From DAOVGU01 sp030637775 [NCBI: bacterium] (GTDB taxonomy: Bacteria > Ratteibacteria > UBA8468), in the NCBI GenBank assembly GCA_030637775.1, contig DAOWFY010000164.1, forward strand, positions 1 through 11,319: a DNA stretch of 11,319 nucleotides, read 5' to 3'. The notes under the pieces are model-generated. The model saw only the letters and a list, made by a program, of their open reading frames with translations. It made no database searches and was not told the DNA's origin. This document shows positions 1 to 5,868 of this stretch, in pieces (within the stretch, counting starts at the first letter, position 1; each line of letters opens with the position of its first letter). The translations under genes and the position numbers were made by a program.

Positions 1-366
1 AAGTCGATTTCCAAGGTAGAAGTCAAGGAAAAAAGCCGCAGCGTCTCAAATGAGGCAAAGTCAAAATATCCTCCCTGGGGTAGGTTCTATACCATCCCTA
101 TCGAGAGATGGAGGCTGGACAGTCCGCAGGCGGTGAGAATAGCAGAGGATTGCGGTGGCAGAGGATTGGTGCCACTGAAAGTCGAGTTGACGAATTGTAT
201 CAATACAGTAAAGCGTGCTCCCAATCCTGCAGACAATGATCCAAGATGGATCGTAAACTTTGGTCCGTCCACAAGGGAGTCTGGGAAGTTTCCAGGCTTT
301 CGAGCAGTGATCAATGCGGCGACTGGGGAGGTAATTCGTACAAGTAAACCTATGTACAGGAAATAG
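1..366 (+). CDS. C-terminal fragment of an unrecognised protein, PepSY-like end
   Basis: The reading frame is open from the first base of the window to a TAG at 364-366, so the gene begins outside the window; about 121 residues are visible. I do not recognise the protein with confidence. The visible part has an 'RWRLDSPQAVRIAEDCGG' stretch, then 'RWIVNFGP', and ends with 'FRAVINAATGEVIRTSKPMY'. A Trp-led strand followed by 'INAATGEVI' resembles the last two strands of PepSY-type domains, which are often found in exported bacterial proteins. That assignment is inference from pattern only. Base composition appears somewhat richer in G and C than in the genes to the right. It converges on the minus-strand tRNA-Pro with 47 bases between them. 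Confidence 0.6.
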   Translation, partial: KSISKVEVKEKSRSVSNEAKSKYPPWGRFYTIPIERWRLDSPQAVRIAEDCGGRGLVPLKVELTNCINTVKRAPNPADNDPRWIVNFGPSTRESGKFPGFRAVINAATGEVIRTSKPMYRK

Positions 367-413
367 CAATATCGCGACGGCCGGACTTCAGATATGAAGG
401 AAGGTCAAGTAAG

Positions 414-488
414 TCGGGGTGCCCGGATTTGAACCGGGGACCTCCTGCTCCCAAAGCAGGCGCGCTAAACCAGCTGCGCTACACCCCG
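414..488 (-). tRNA. tRNA-Pro (anticodon UGG)
   Basis: A full cloverleaf can be drawn on the minus strand. The seven-pair acceptor stem CGGGGTG/CACCCCG spans 482-488 with 415-421, and the discriminator A is at 414. The D stem is GCGC/GCGC, the anticodon stem CCTGC/GCAGG with loop TTTGGGA (anticodon TGG), and the T stem CCCGG/CCGGG with loop TTCAAAT. The 3' CCA is not encoded; the next bases are CTT. The 5' end overlaps the end of the cyclo-ligase gene on the same strand, so the tRNA is probably cut out of a longer rarA-ygfA transcript. Confidence 0.97.
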
Positions 489-1048
489 CAGTCAATAACT
501 CTTTTTTCGGTTATGATTTTGTCGACGGCAACATCCCTTCTATGGCTTGGAAGAGACTCGGAAATCACCTGAAGTTCAAAGACCAGACCTATTTTGAGAA
601 TTCTTTTAGGAATTTTGCTTAAGAAGCGATCGTAGAATCCCCCGCCAAAACCGATTCTGTTTCCTTTTGTGTCAAAGGCAATTCCCGGAACAATGACCAA
701 GTCAACTCTTTCTATAGAAAGAGGACGATATTTCTTTTTTGGTTCTAATATTCCAAAGGTTGAGGGAGAAAGTTCCTTAAATTGAAGGATCTGGGAGAAA
801 AGAAGGTCTTCTCCCTTGGTGATGGGTAATCCCACCTTTTTTCCTGAGGAAAGCGCTTCTTGAAGCATCTCCTTTGTTTCTACTTCGCTTCCTTTCGCGG
901 CATAGAGAAGAATTATTTTAGCGGTTTTAAATTCAAAAAAGGTAAAAAGTCTTTCCTTTATCGCCTTGCTTTTTTCTCTCCTTTCTTCCGGAGGGAGACT
1001 ATTGCGCAGTCTCAGAACTCTTCTGCGAATCTTTTCCTTTTCTGCCAC
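479..1048 (-). CDS. ygfA: 5-formyltetrahydrofolate cyclo-ligase
   Basis: This 189-residue protein has the usual length and layout of the cyclo-ligase family (MTHFS/YgfA). The family converts 5-formyl-tetrahydrofolate to 5,10-methenyl-tetrahydrofolate with ATP in the cytoplasm. The basic N-terminal helix 'KIRRRVLRLRNSL' and 'LLYAAKGSEVET' are typical. The signature ATP/folate loop 'GNRIGFGGGFYDRFL' sits at about residues 129-143. The start is GTG at 1046-1048. The same frame has a TAA two codons upstream, so this is the earliest possible start; a GGAG lies about 12 bases ahead. The start lies 50 bases inside rarA, implying coupled translation. The stop TAG (479-481) lies inside the tRNA-Pro gene, and the final codons GGG GTG TAG double as the tRNA 5' end. 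Confidence 0.95.
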   Translation of the reverse strand: MAEKEKIRRRVLRLRNSLPPEERREKSKAIKERLFTFFEFKTAKIILLYAAKGSEVETKEMLQEALSSGKKVGLPITKGEDLLFSQILQFKELSPSTFGILEPKKKYRPLSIERVDLVIVPGIAFDTKGNRIGFGGGFYDRFLSKIPKRILKIGLVFELQVISESLPSHRRDVAVDKIITEKRVIDCGV

Positions 1049-2363
1049 TTTTTATAAGTTTCTCCAGTTTTTCCATTCTTTCCCTGATCACCTTTTCATA
1101 ACCCATTCCCGAAGGTTGGTAATATTTCTTTCTTTCCGGGATATATTCCTGCTTGATAAGATGATCTTTGTAATTATGGGGATAGAGATAGTTTTGACCC
1201 CGGCCTAACTTTTCCGCACCTTTGTAACTGCCAACCTGTAAATGTTTTGGCACCTCTAAGGTTTTCCCCTTTTCTACATCGGCAATTGCCTTCTCTATTC
1301 CTAAATAGCTACTATTGCTTTTTGGACAGGTGGCAACATAGACTGCGGCCTGGGCTAAAGGAATCTTTGCTTCCGGCATGCCCACAAATTCTGAAACCTG
1401 AAGGGCAGAATTCGCCAGTACAAGAGCCTGGGGGTCGGCATTGCCCACATCCTCAGCAGCACAGATAACGATACGCCGGGCAATAAATCTGGGATCTTCT
1501 CCCGCAACGATCATCTTTGCTAACCAGTAGAGAGTGGCATCCGGATCTGAGCCGCGCATACTCTTAATAAAGGCAGAGATGGTATTATAATGTTCATCCT
1601 CATCCTTGTCGTAAAGCACCACCTTTCTCTGGATCGATTCCTCAGCTACCGCAAGAGTAAACTGTATCATACCCTGTTTATCCGGTCTTGTTGTCAGCAC
1701 ACCTATCTCTAAGGCATTGAGAGCCCGACGGGCATCACCTTCGCTCTGCTTGGCAAGATGATGAAGAGCTTCCTCCTCCATCCTCACCCTAAAATTACCC
1801 AGACCCCCTTCTTTATCAAGCAAGGCCCTTTTCATAATTACTAACAGATCCTTCTCCTCTAAGGGTTTAAATTCAAAGACAAGTGAGCGGGAAAGCAGGG
1901 GACTGTTAATGGCAAAATAGGGGTTATGAACCGTTGCCCCAATGAGGATAATTGTTCCATCCTCGACATCGGCCATAAAAGCATCCTGCTGGCTCTTATT
2001 GAAATGGTGAAGTTCATCGATAAAGAGGATTGTCCTCTTCTTGTTTATTCTTCTCCGCTCTCTTGCCTCGGCAATAATATTGCGAACATCTGCGAGGAAG
2101 GAGGTTACCGCATTGAGCGACTTAAAAGAGCCTTTGGTGGAGTTAGCAATAATATAGGCAAGGGCGGTCTTCCCGGTACCGGAGGGACCGAAGAAAATGA
2201 GGGAACTGATTCTATCAGAAAGAATTGCTCTCTGAAGTAGACTTCCTTCCTGTAAAATATGTTTTTGACCGACAAATTCCTGCAAATTCCTCGGGCGCAT
2301 CCTCATCGCTAAGGGCACCTCTTTTTTTGACTCTTCCTTTTCTAATTCAAAAAGTGTCTCCAT
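999..2363 (-). CDS. rarA: Replication-associated recombination protein A (RarA/MgsA), AAA+ ATPase
   Basis: This 454-residue protein is full length for the RarA/MgsA/WRNIP1 family, which are tetrameric clamp-loader-like ATPases acting at stalled replication forks. The N-terminus 'PLAMRMRPRNLQEFVGQKHIL' is the standard opening. Walker A is GPSGTGKT (59-66) and Walker B is ILFIDELH (112-119). Sensor 1 is GATVHNP (142-148), and 'SPLLSRSLVF' carries the arginine finger. Sensor 2 is GDARRALNALE (207-217). The C-terminal half shows the family block 'SMRGSDPDATLYWLAKM...RRIVICAAEDVG'. The ATG at 2361-2363 is right for the family. Its ribosome-binding site CGGGAG is part of the 3' strand of the upstream 6S RNA closing stem, and the six bases between are all T. 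It overlaps the cyclo-ligase gene by 50 bases. Confidence 0.96.
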   Translation of the reverse strand: METLFELEKEESKKEVPLAMRMRPRNLQEFVGQKHILQEGSLLQRAILSDRISSLIFFGPSGTGKTALAYIIANSTKGSFKSLNAVTSFLADVRNIIAEARERRRINKKRTILFIDELHHFNKSQQDAFMADVEDGTIILIGATVHNPYFAINSPLLSRSLVFEFKPLEEKDLLVIMKRALLDKEGGLGNFRVRMEEEALHHLAKQSEGDARRALNALEIGVLTTRPDKQGMIQFTLAVAEESIQRKVVLYDKDEDEHYNTISAFIKSMRGSDPDATLYWLAKMIVAGEDPRFIARRIVICAAEDVGNADPQALVLANSALQVSEFVGMPEAKIPLAQAAVYVATCPKSNSSYLGIEKAIADVEKGKTLEVPKHLQVGSYKGAEKLGRGQNYLYPHNYKDHLIKQEYIPERKKYYQPSGMGYEKVIRERMEKLEKLIKSGRKGKDSQKSSETAQ

Positions 2364-2542
2364 AAAAAACTCCCGTCCTGCCGTAAGAATAAGAATCTAT
2401 GAACCCTTTTTATAGGTGGGTGCCCTCCTGGATACTTCATGCTTTCCTTCGAAGAAGGACATGCATTCCACACCCAACGTTGGGCTCCCTTAAAAAGAGT
2501 GTTGGCTCAAGATTGTCTATTCTACACGCACAGGACAGGAGC
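2364..2542 (-). ncRNA. ssrS: 6S RNA (SsrS), RNA polymerase-binding regulatory RNA
   Basis: A 179-nt RNA is predicted on the minus strand, starting at G2542. The 5' CUCCUGUCCUG (2541-2531) pairs with the 3' CAGGACGGGAG (2380-2370) over 11 pairs with one U-G wobble, followed at once by UUUUUU (2369-2364). The stem continues with small loops: CGU/ACG, GAAUA/UAUUC, AAUCU/AGAUU. A distal arm contains GUUGGGUG pairing with CACCCACC and UGGA with UCCA. It ends in CAUG-UCCUUC-UUC-GAAGGA-AAG-CAUG. The overall shape is a rod of about 180 nt with closing stem, interrupted middle and apical stem, as in 6S RNA, which mimics an open promoter and binds sigma70 RNA polymerase. Location just before a cyclo-ligase operon matches ssrS-ygfA in gammaproteobacteria. 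A 10-pair helix ACUCUUUUUA/UAAAAAGGGU could close part of the expected central bubble, so the call rests on shape, size, promoter and context, not on a model search. Confidence 0.8.
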
Positions 2543-2548
2543 AATTTT

Positions 2549-2577
2549 ACTATATCACATTCCTTTAAAGATGTCAA
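2549..2577 (-). promoter_or_regulatory. Sigma70-type promoter of the 6S RNA-rarA-ygfA-tRNA unit
   Basis: Reading the minus strand, TTGACA (2577-2572) and TATAGT (2554-2549) are separated by exactly 17 bases. The -35 is perfect and the -10 matches five of six. The expected start point, six bases past the -10, falls on G2542, the first base before the 6S closing stem. Confidence 0.85.
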
Positions 2578-2650
2578 GAATGCTACTCGCCAATCGCCCC
2601 TCACCTCAGCAGGGAATTGTGCTACTACACTCTAATCTCACTTAACAATA
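2578..2650. other. Spacer without recognised content
   Basis: Between the -35 box of the 6S promoter and the inverted-repeat element I see no gene and no clear signal. It may hold upstream promoter sequence, but there is no clear A/T-rich UP element. Confidence 0.4.
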
Positions 2651-2725
2651 GGCGGATAGATTAACCTGCCACTAAACCAACGGCGGGTCTGGCTCAGGTC
2701 ATCCGCCATGACTTAGTGGCGGATG
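2651..2725. repeat. Structured inverted-repeat element (REP/MITE-like) between operons
   Basis: A perfect 9-base inverted repeat CATCCGCCA/TGGCGGATG lies at 2700-2708 and 2717-2725 with an 8-base spacer. A competing arm CTGCCACTAA (2666-2675) matches TTAGTGGCGG (2713-2722) in 9 of 10 positions. The heptamer GGCGGAT occurs directly at 2651-2657 and again at 2718-2724. No run of T follows on either strand, so it is not a canonical intrinsic terminator, although it sits just past the nitrilase stop codon. Size and symmetry suggest a dispersed palindromic element; only one copy is in this window. Confidence 0.5.
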
Positions 2726-2743
2726 GCGACTTCCTGACAATTC

Positions 2744-3658
2744 TCACAGTAAATGTTTTTTTCGTTCTTTTCTTGCCCGGTTGAGATATTCATCAAATGT
2801 CTCTATTTTGAACTCTTTAATCATCTCTTCAACACTTTTTTTCGGATGAAAGGAGGAAAGAAAATAAACCGCTTCTGGGCTGGCTACCTCAACCCTCACA
2901 TATTCTTTATACTTCTTCTTCAGATTGGCCATCTTCTGTTGATTATAATCAATATGAATAACTTTGGAATCGAGATTTATTTTTGAGAAAATAATCTTTC
3001 CGTACATACTGGATTCGGCTAAAGTGCGCCCCAGAGGATCAACGATAACACTATTCTCTCCTGGTGTGCTACTGGCAATAAAGACCTGATTTTCAAAAGC
3101 GGCTGCCGGAATCATAAATCCGGCTCTGAAAGCGGAAAGAAAACAGATCAATTCCACTCCTTTGCTTTTATAGCCGGCAAACAGTTCTCGGAAATTAAAG
3201 TCAAAGCAAATCATCGCTCCGATACGGCCAAAATCTGTCGGGAAGACTTTCGCTCCTTTACCGGGAAGAATGCCATCCTTGGACATCTCCTCTACCACCG
3301 GAAAAGTTTTATCATATACTCCAACTATCTTACCTTTTCGGCCAAACAAAACAGCACTATTATAAATTCCCTTTTTATCCTTCCGATAATAAGAAGCAAA
3401 GATATGGATTTTATGTTGCCTGGCCTTTCTCGAGAGAAATTTTGTGATTGGCTTACCCCCAGGTAATAATTCGGCGACGTCGGTTTTCTTGTAAACCATT
3501 CCGGTAAATAAGAAATGCTCCGGCAAAAGAATAATATCCGGCTTGTCGAGAGAGGCAGTATCAATAAGATTCTCCCAGGCCTTTATCCTCTTATCTATCT
3601 TTTTCTCTACTCCAGCATTATCAAAAGAGAGGCTTGATACCCCAACTAATCTGGACAT
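2744..3658 (-). CDS. Carbon-nitrogen hydrolase (nitrilase superfamily), putative amidase
   Basis: This 304-residue protein has the full Glu-Lys-Cys triad of the nitrilase superfamily. Glu47 is in 'DIILLPEHFLF', Lys117 in 'GVYDKTFPVVEE' and Cys151 in 'RIGAMICFDFNFREL'. Such enzymes hydrolyse amides, carbamoyl groups or nitriles through a cysteine thioester in the cytoplasm; the substrate cannot be read from the sequence. There is no signal peptide. A charged tail of about 30 residues (from 'HPKKSVEEMIKEF') extends past the catalytic domain. The ATG at 3656-3658 is preceded by a strong AAGGAGGAG five bases upstream. It is the last gene of a three-gene operon behind two Gfo/Idh-type oxidoreductases, with 12 bases between stop and start. 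This suggests a pathway for an amide- or amino-substituted sugar or polyol, which is inference. Confidence 0.88.
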   Translation of the reverse strand: MSRLVGVSSLSFDNAGVEKKIDKRIKAWENLIDTASLDKPDIILLPEHFLFTGMVYKKTDVAELLPGGKPITKFLSRKARQHKIHIFASYYRKDKKGIYNSAVLFGRKGKIVGVYDKTFPVVEEMSKDGILPGKGAKVFPTDFGRIGAMICFDFNFRELFAGYKSKGVELICFLSAFRAGFMIPAAAFENQVFIASSTPGENSVIVDPLGRTLAESSMYGKIIFSKINLDSKVIHIDYNQQKMANLKKKYKEYVRVEVASPEAVYFLSSFHPKKSVEEMIKEFKIETFDEYLNRARKERKKHLL

Positions 3659-3670
3659 AAGGACTCCTCC

Positions 3671-4633
3671 TTATATTTGTGAGTGGTAGATTTTGCTCAC
3701 CAATTCCATTGTCTTGACACTATCTGCAAAATTAGTTAAAGGCTGCTTGCCTTTCTTTAAGCAGTCGATGAAATGTCTGTTCTCAGCAAAGAAACCAGCA
3801 TATTTATATATTTCCTTGCTTTTAGACACCTCTGCAGTTAAAAGAATTTCTCCTTTTTCTTCATTATTCTTATAGATCAGAGCTTTATCATCCGGCTCGG
3901 CAAAGGCGGAAATCCCTTTAGCATGCATCTCCACCCGGAAGATGCGCTTCCCCACGACCCAGTTGGTCAATAGCATTCCCACTGCACCACTCTCAAACTT
4001 CAACAGGGCATTAAAAGCATTATCGTATTTGACATAGAAGTTTTCTATATCGCTACTTACCTTCTTTACCTCCCCGCCCATCCAGCGCAGAACATCTACG
4101 GCATGAATCGCATCAGAGGTTAAGATATCAACCGCCCCGTTATAATAGGGACCAGCAAAATAGTTCTTCATAAATCTGGCTGCGCACTGGATAATGGGAC
4201 CTCTCTCTTCTACTTTTTTTCTTGCCTCTACAATTACCGGACAAAAACGGCGTTGAAACCCCACCATCGTCAAACAATCATTCTTCTCGGCGGCTCTTGC
4301 CATATTCCTTGTTTGCTCAGTAGTAATTCCGGGAGGTTTCTCAATAAAGACATTCAATTTTCTGTTTAAAGATTCAATTACCAGATCAAAGAGATGATGC
4401 GGTGGCATCAAAATATAGACAGCATCCGGCTTTATTTCATCCAGCATCTTCTTATAATCGGCAAAGGTGCGTTTGATATGAAACTTTTTGCTCGTTGCAA
4501 TCAACTTCTCCTCCACCAAATCACATAACCCTGCCATCTCCACATCAGGAAATTCTGCGAGAGACGGATAGTGAACGCTATTTGCCATACCCCCGGCACC
4601 AATCAAAGCCAATCTAATTCTTTCCTTTTTCAT
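3671..4633 (-). CDS. Gfo/Idh/MocA family NAD(P)-dependent oxidoreductase
   Basis: This 320-residue protein is of normal length for the family. The N-terminal Rossmann fold opens with 'LALIGAGGMANSVHYPSL', with the dinucleotide loop GAGGMA at residues 12-17. The family EKP motif with its catalytic lysine is at 98-100. The substrate-side block 'SDAIHAVDVLRWMGG' at about 173-187 supplies the expected Asp and His. The family oxidises or reduces sugars, inositols and related polyols in the cytoplasm, and the exact substrate is not predictable here. The ATG (4631-4633) overlaps the TGA of the preceding gene as ATGA, so translation is likely coupled. It is followed by the nitrilase-family gene. Confidence 0.93.
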   Translation of the reverse strand: MKKERIRLALIGAGGMANSVHYPSLAEFPDVEMAGLCDLVEEKLIATSKKFHIKRTFADYKKMLDEIKPDAVYILMPPHHLFDLVIESLNRKLNVFIEKPPGITTEQTRNMARAAEKNDCLTMVGFQRRFCPVIVEARKKVEERGPIIQCAARFMKNYFAGPYYNGAVDILTSDAIHAVDVLRWMGGEVKKVSSDIENFYVKYDNAFNALLKFESGAVGMLLTNWVVGKRIFRVEMHAKGISAFAEPDDKALIYKNNEEKGEILLTAEVSKSKEIYKYAGFFAENRHFIDCLKKGKQPLTNFADSVKTMELVSKIYHSQI

Positions 4634-5565
4634 AGCTTCTCCTTGTCATTTTTAGCCGCATATTCCGCCTCAAAGATGGCTCCATCATAGCCAGAATCAT
4701 CTACTTTGAGCTCTGTAAGTTTAATTTCTTTTCCTTCGTTTTCCTTCGAGACCTTTCCGGCTAAGTATATTCTTATCGTCTCGGTTAAATCTGTAATCTT
4801 AGCAAGAGGAATGCCTCTTTCCATAAAATCACAGATTTTATCAAGCATCGCTTTGTATATCTTTGCGCTATCAACCCGGAAATGATGGATATTTTTTGTA
4901 GTTGTTACTATCACATCAAAGGGCTGCCATTGAGGGGTCTGGGTCTGGTAGATAACAGTCTTTCCATCCTTCCATCTTACAAAATATTGTTCGATAATAT
5001 TATCATTAATTTTGGTTGAACCGATAAATTTTACCGAATATGCCCCAGAACCAAGAAATCCCTGAATGCCCTCCATAATATGGACACCATAGTTGAACTC
5101 ATCCACACCTGCGGTGCCAAAAACAGAGATAATCTCCTCTTCATTTTCTTCTATTACCCTTTTCGCATTTACAAATTCCTCGGCATATCTTACCGAGGAA
5201 CTGCCTAAGATGACTGCTCCCTTTTTAACAAGATTCTCCAGTTTAATGCAATCAGCCAAATTTCCCACAATAGGTTTATCAATAAATACCGGTTTGCCAA
5301 GTTTTATCGCCGGCTCGGCTAATTCAAGATGTCTATCCCAGTTGCATCCCTGAATGAAGACTATATCTACCACTTTGGCAAGTTCTTCCACATTACCATA
5401 CCTCTTTTCTAAATTGAATTCCCTCATAAACTCTTCTATCTCTTCATCGGTTCTGAAGCCATCATTGTAGATGGCGCTATACCTTGCCCTGTTTTCCTTA
5501 TGCAATATACTGGCAAATGACCTTGGATGCGAGACATCGATATTTACCACACCAATCTTAATCAT
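4630..5565 (-). CDS. Gfo/Idh/MocA-like oxidoreductase with atypical nucleotide loop
   Basis: This 311-residue protein has Gfo/Idh/MocA architecture: a Rossmann-like N-terminus, 'PVFIDKPIVGNL' (DKP at 96-98 in place of EKP), and a substrate-domain block 'FNYGVHIMEGIQGFLGSG' (157-174) with His162. The first loop reads 'IGVVNIDVSHPRSF' and lacks the GxGxxG/A pattern of its neighbour. NAD(P) binding may therefore be altered or lost; this is inference. The start ATG (5563-5565) has GGAG seven bases ahead. It is the first intact gene of the operon and overlaps the next gene by ATGA. Two different Gfo/Idh proteins in tandem could act in sequence or as a heteromer. Confidence 0.85.
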   Translation of the reverse strand: MIKIGVVNIDVSHPRSFASILHKENRARYSAIYNDGFRTDEEIEEFMREFNLEKRYGNVEELAKVVDIVFIQGCNWDRHLELAEPAIKLGKPVFIDKPIVGNLADCIKLENLVKKGAVILGSSSVRYAEEFVNAKRVIEENEEEIISVFGTAGVDEFNYGVHIMEGIQGFLGSGAYSVKFIGSTKINDNIIEQYFVRWKDGKTVIYQTQTPQWQPFDVIVTTTKNIHHFRVDSAKIYKAMLDKICDFMERGIPLAKITDLTETIRIYLAGKVSKENEGKEIKLTELKVDDSGYDGAIFEAEYAAKNDKEKL

Positions 5566-5579
5566 TTTCTTTCTCCATA

Positions 5580-5794
5580 TTATTTTACCACATTTTTCAG
5601 TTTTTCCCTTTTCATTATCAGATAGATCGCCAAGAAGACTAAAACAAGACCGAGGAAGAAAAGGGAGCTTGCCCTTTCCTTTAACAGAAGATAAGAGAGA
5701 ATAATGGTGAAAAGAGGAGCAGTATTAGAAAAAAGGTAGCCCAGAAGATGCTTGCCCCTAATCCAAAAGATAGAGCAGAGTTTCTTCCTTCCAT
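5580..5794 (-). pseudogene. Remnant of an EamA/DMT-family permease gene
   Basis: No intact gene lies between the two divergent operons, but the minus strand still encodes membrane-protein pieces in two frames. One frame, from an ATG at 5794, reads 'FGLGASIFWATFFL', like the start of an EamA repeat, and soon meets a stop. The other runs to a TAA at 5580-5582 and reads 'GYLFSNTAPLFTIILSYLL', 'KERASSLFFLGLVLVFLAIY' and 'LIMKREK'. That is the usual EamA repeat end: Pro in a helix, K/E-E-R loop, last helix, basic tail. This looks like a gene that lost most of its length and its frame. The stop is 14 bases from the first oxidoreductase start, so the remnant now forms most of that operon's 5' leader. 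Confidence 0.55.
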
Positions 5795-5807
5795 AGCTAT
5801 CTTTTAG

Positions 5808-5836
5808 ACTATAATCCTCTCTTTTTCGTTTGTCAA
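5808..5836 (-). promoter_or_regulatory. Promoter of the oxidoreductase-nitrilase operon
   Basis: On the minus strand TTGACA (5836-5831) and TATAGT (5813-5808) are 17 bases apart, with the same hexamers and spacing as the 6S promoter in this window. The predicted start is near 5801. That gives a leader of about 235 nt before the first oxidoreductase, running through the permease remnant. Confidence 0.8.
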
Positions 5837-5859
5837 GGATAGGGGAAAAATAGTATAAT
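5830..5859 (+). promoter_or_regulatory. Promoter of the rnfEAB operon, overlapping the divergent promoter
   Basis: The plus strand carries TTGTCA (5830-5835) and a perfect TATAAT (5854-5859) with an 18-base spacer. Its -35 shares five bases with the -35 of the divergent promoter. The predicted start point (about 5866) is two to four bases ahead of the rnfE ATG, and no Shine-Dalgarno sequence is present, so the mRNA should be leaderless or nearly so. Confidence 0.75.
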
Positions 5860-5868
5860 TACTTTCCA

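Noticed and set aside
386-399. CTTCA-GATA-TGAAG hairpin after tRNA-Pro as a terminator
   Set aside because: Only five pairs and no T-run on the minus strand; too weak to call.
419-622. Plus-strand frame starting 'MPGFEPGTSCSQSRR'
   Set aside because: This is the well-known false protein read from the antisense strand of a tRNA gene, running on into the antisense of the cyclo-ligase gene.
2410-2425. TATAAA on the minus strand inside the 6S gene as a separate rarA promoter
   Set aside because: No -35-like sequence lies 16-18 bases upstream, and the A/U run is accounted for by RNA pairing.
2399-2645. Two plus-strand open frames (78 and 68 codons) in the rarA upstream region
   Set aside because: They lie antisense to the 6S RNA and its promoter, have no family features and no clear ribosome-binding site; the pairing pattern explains the sequence better.
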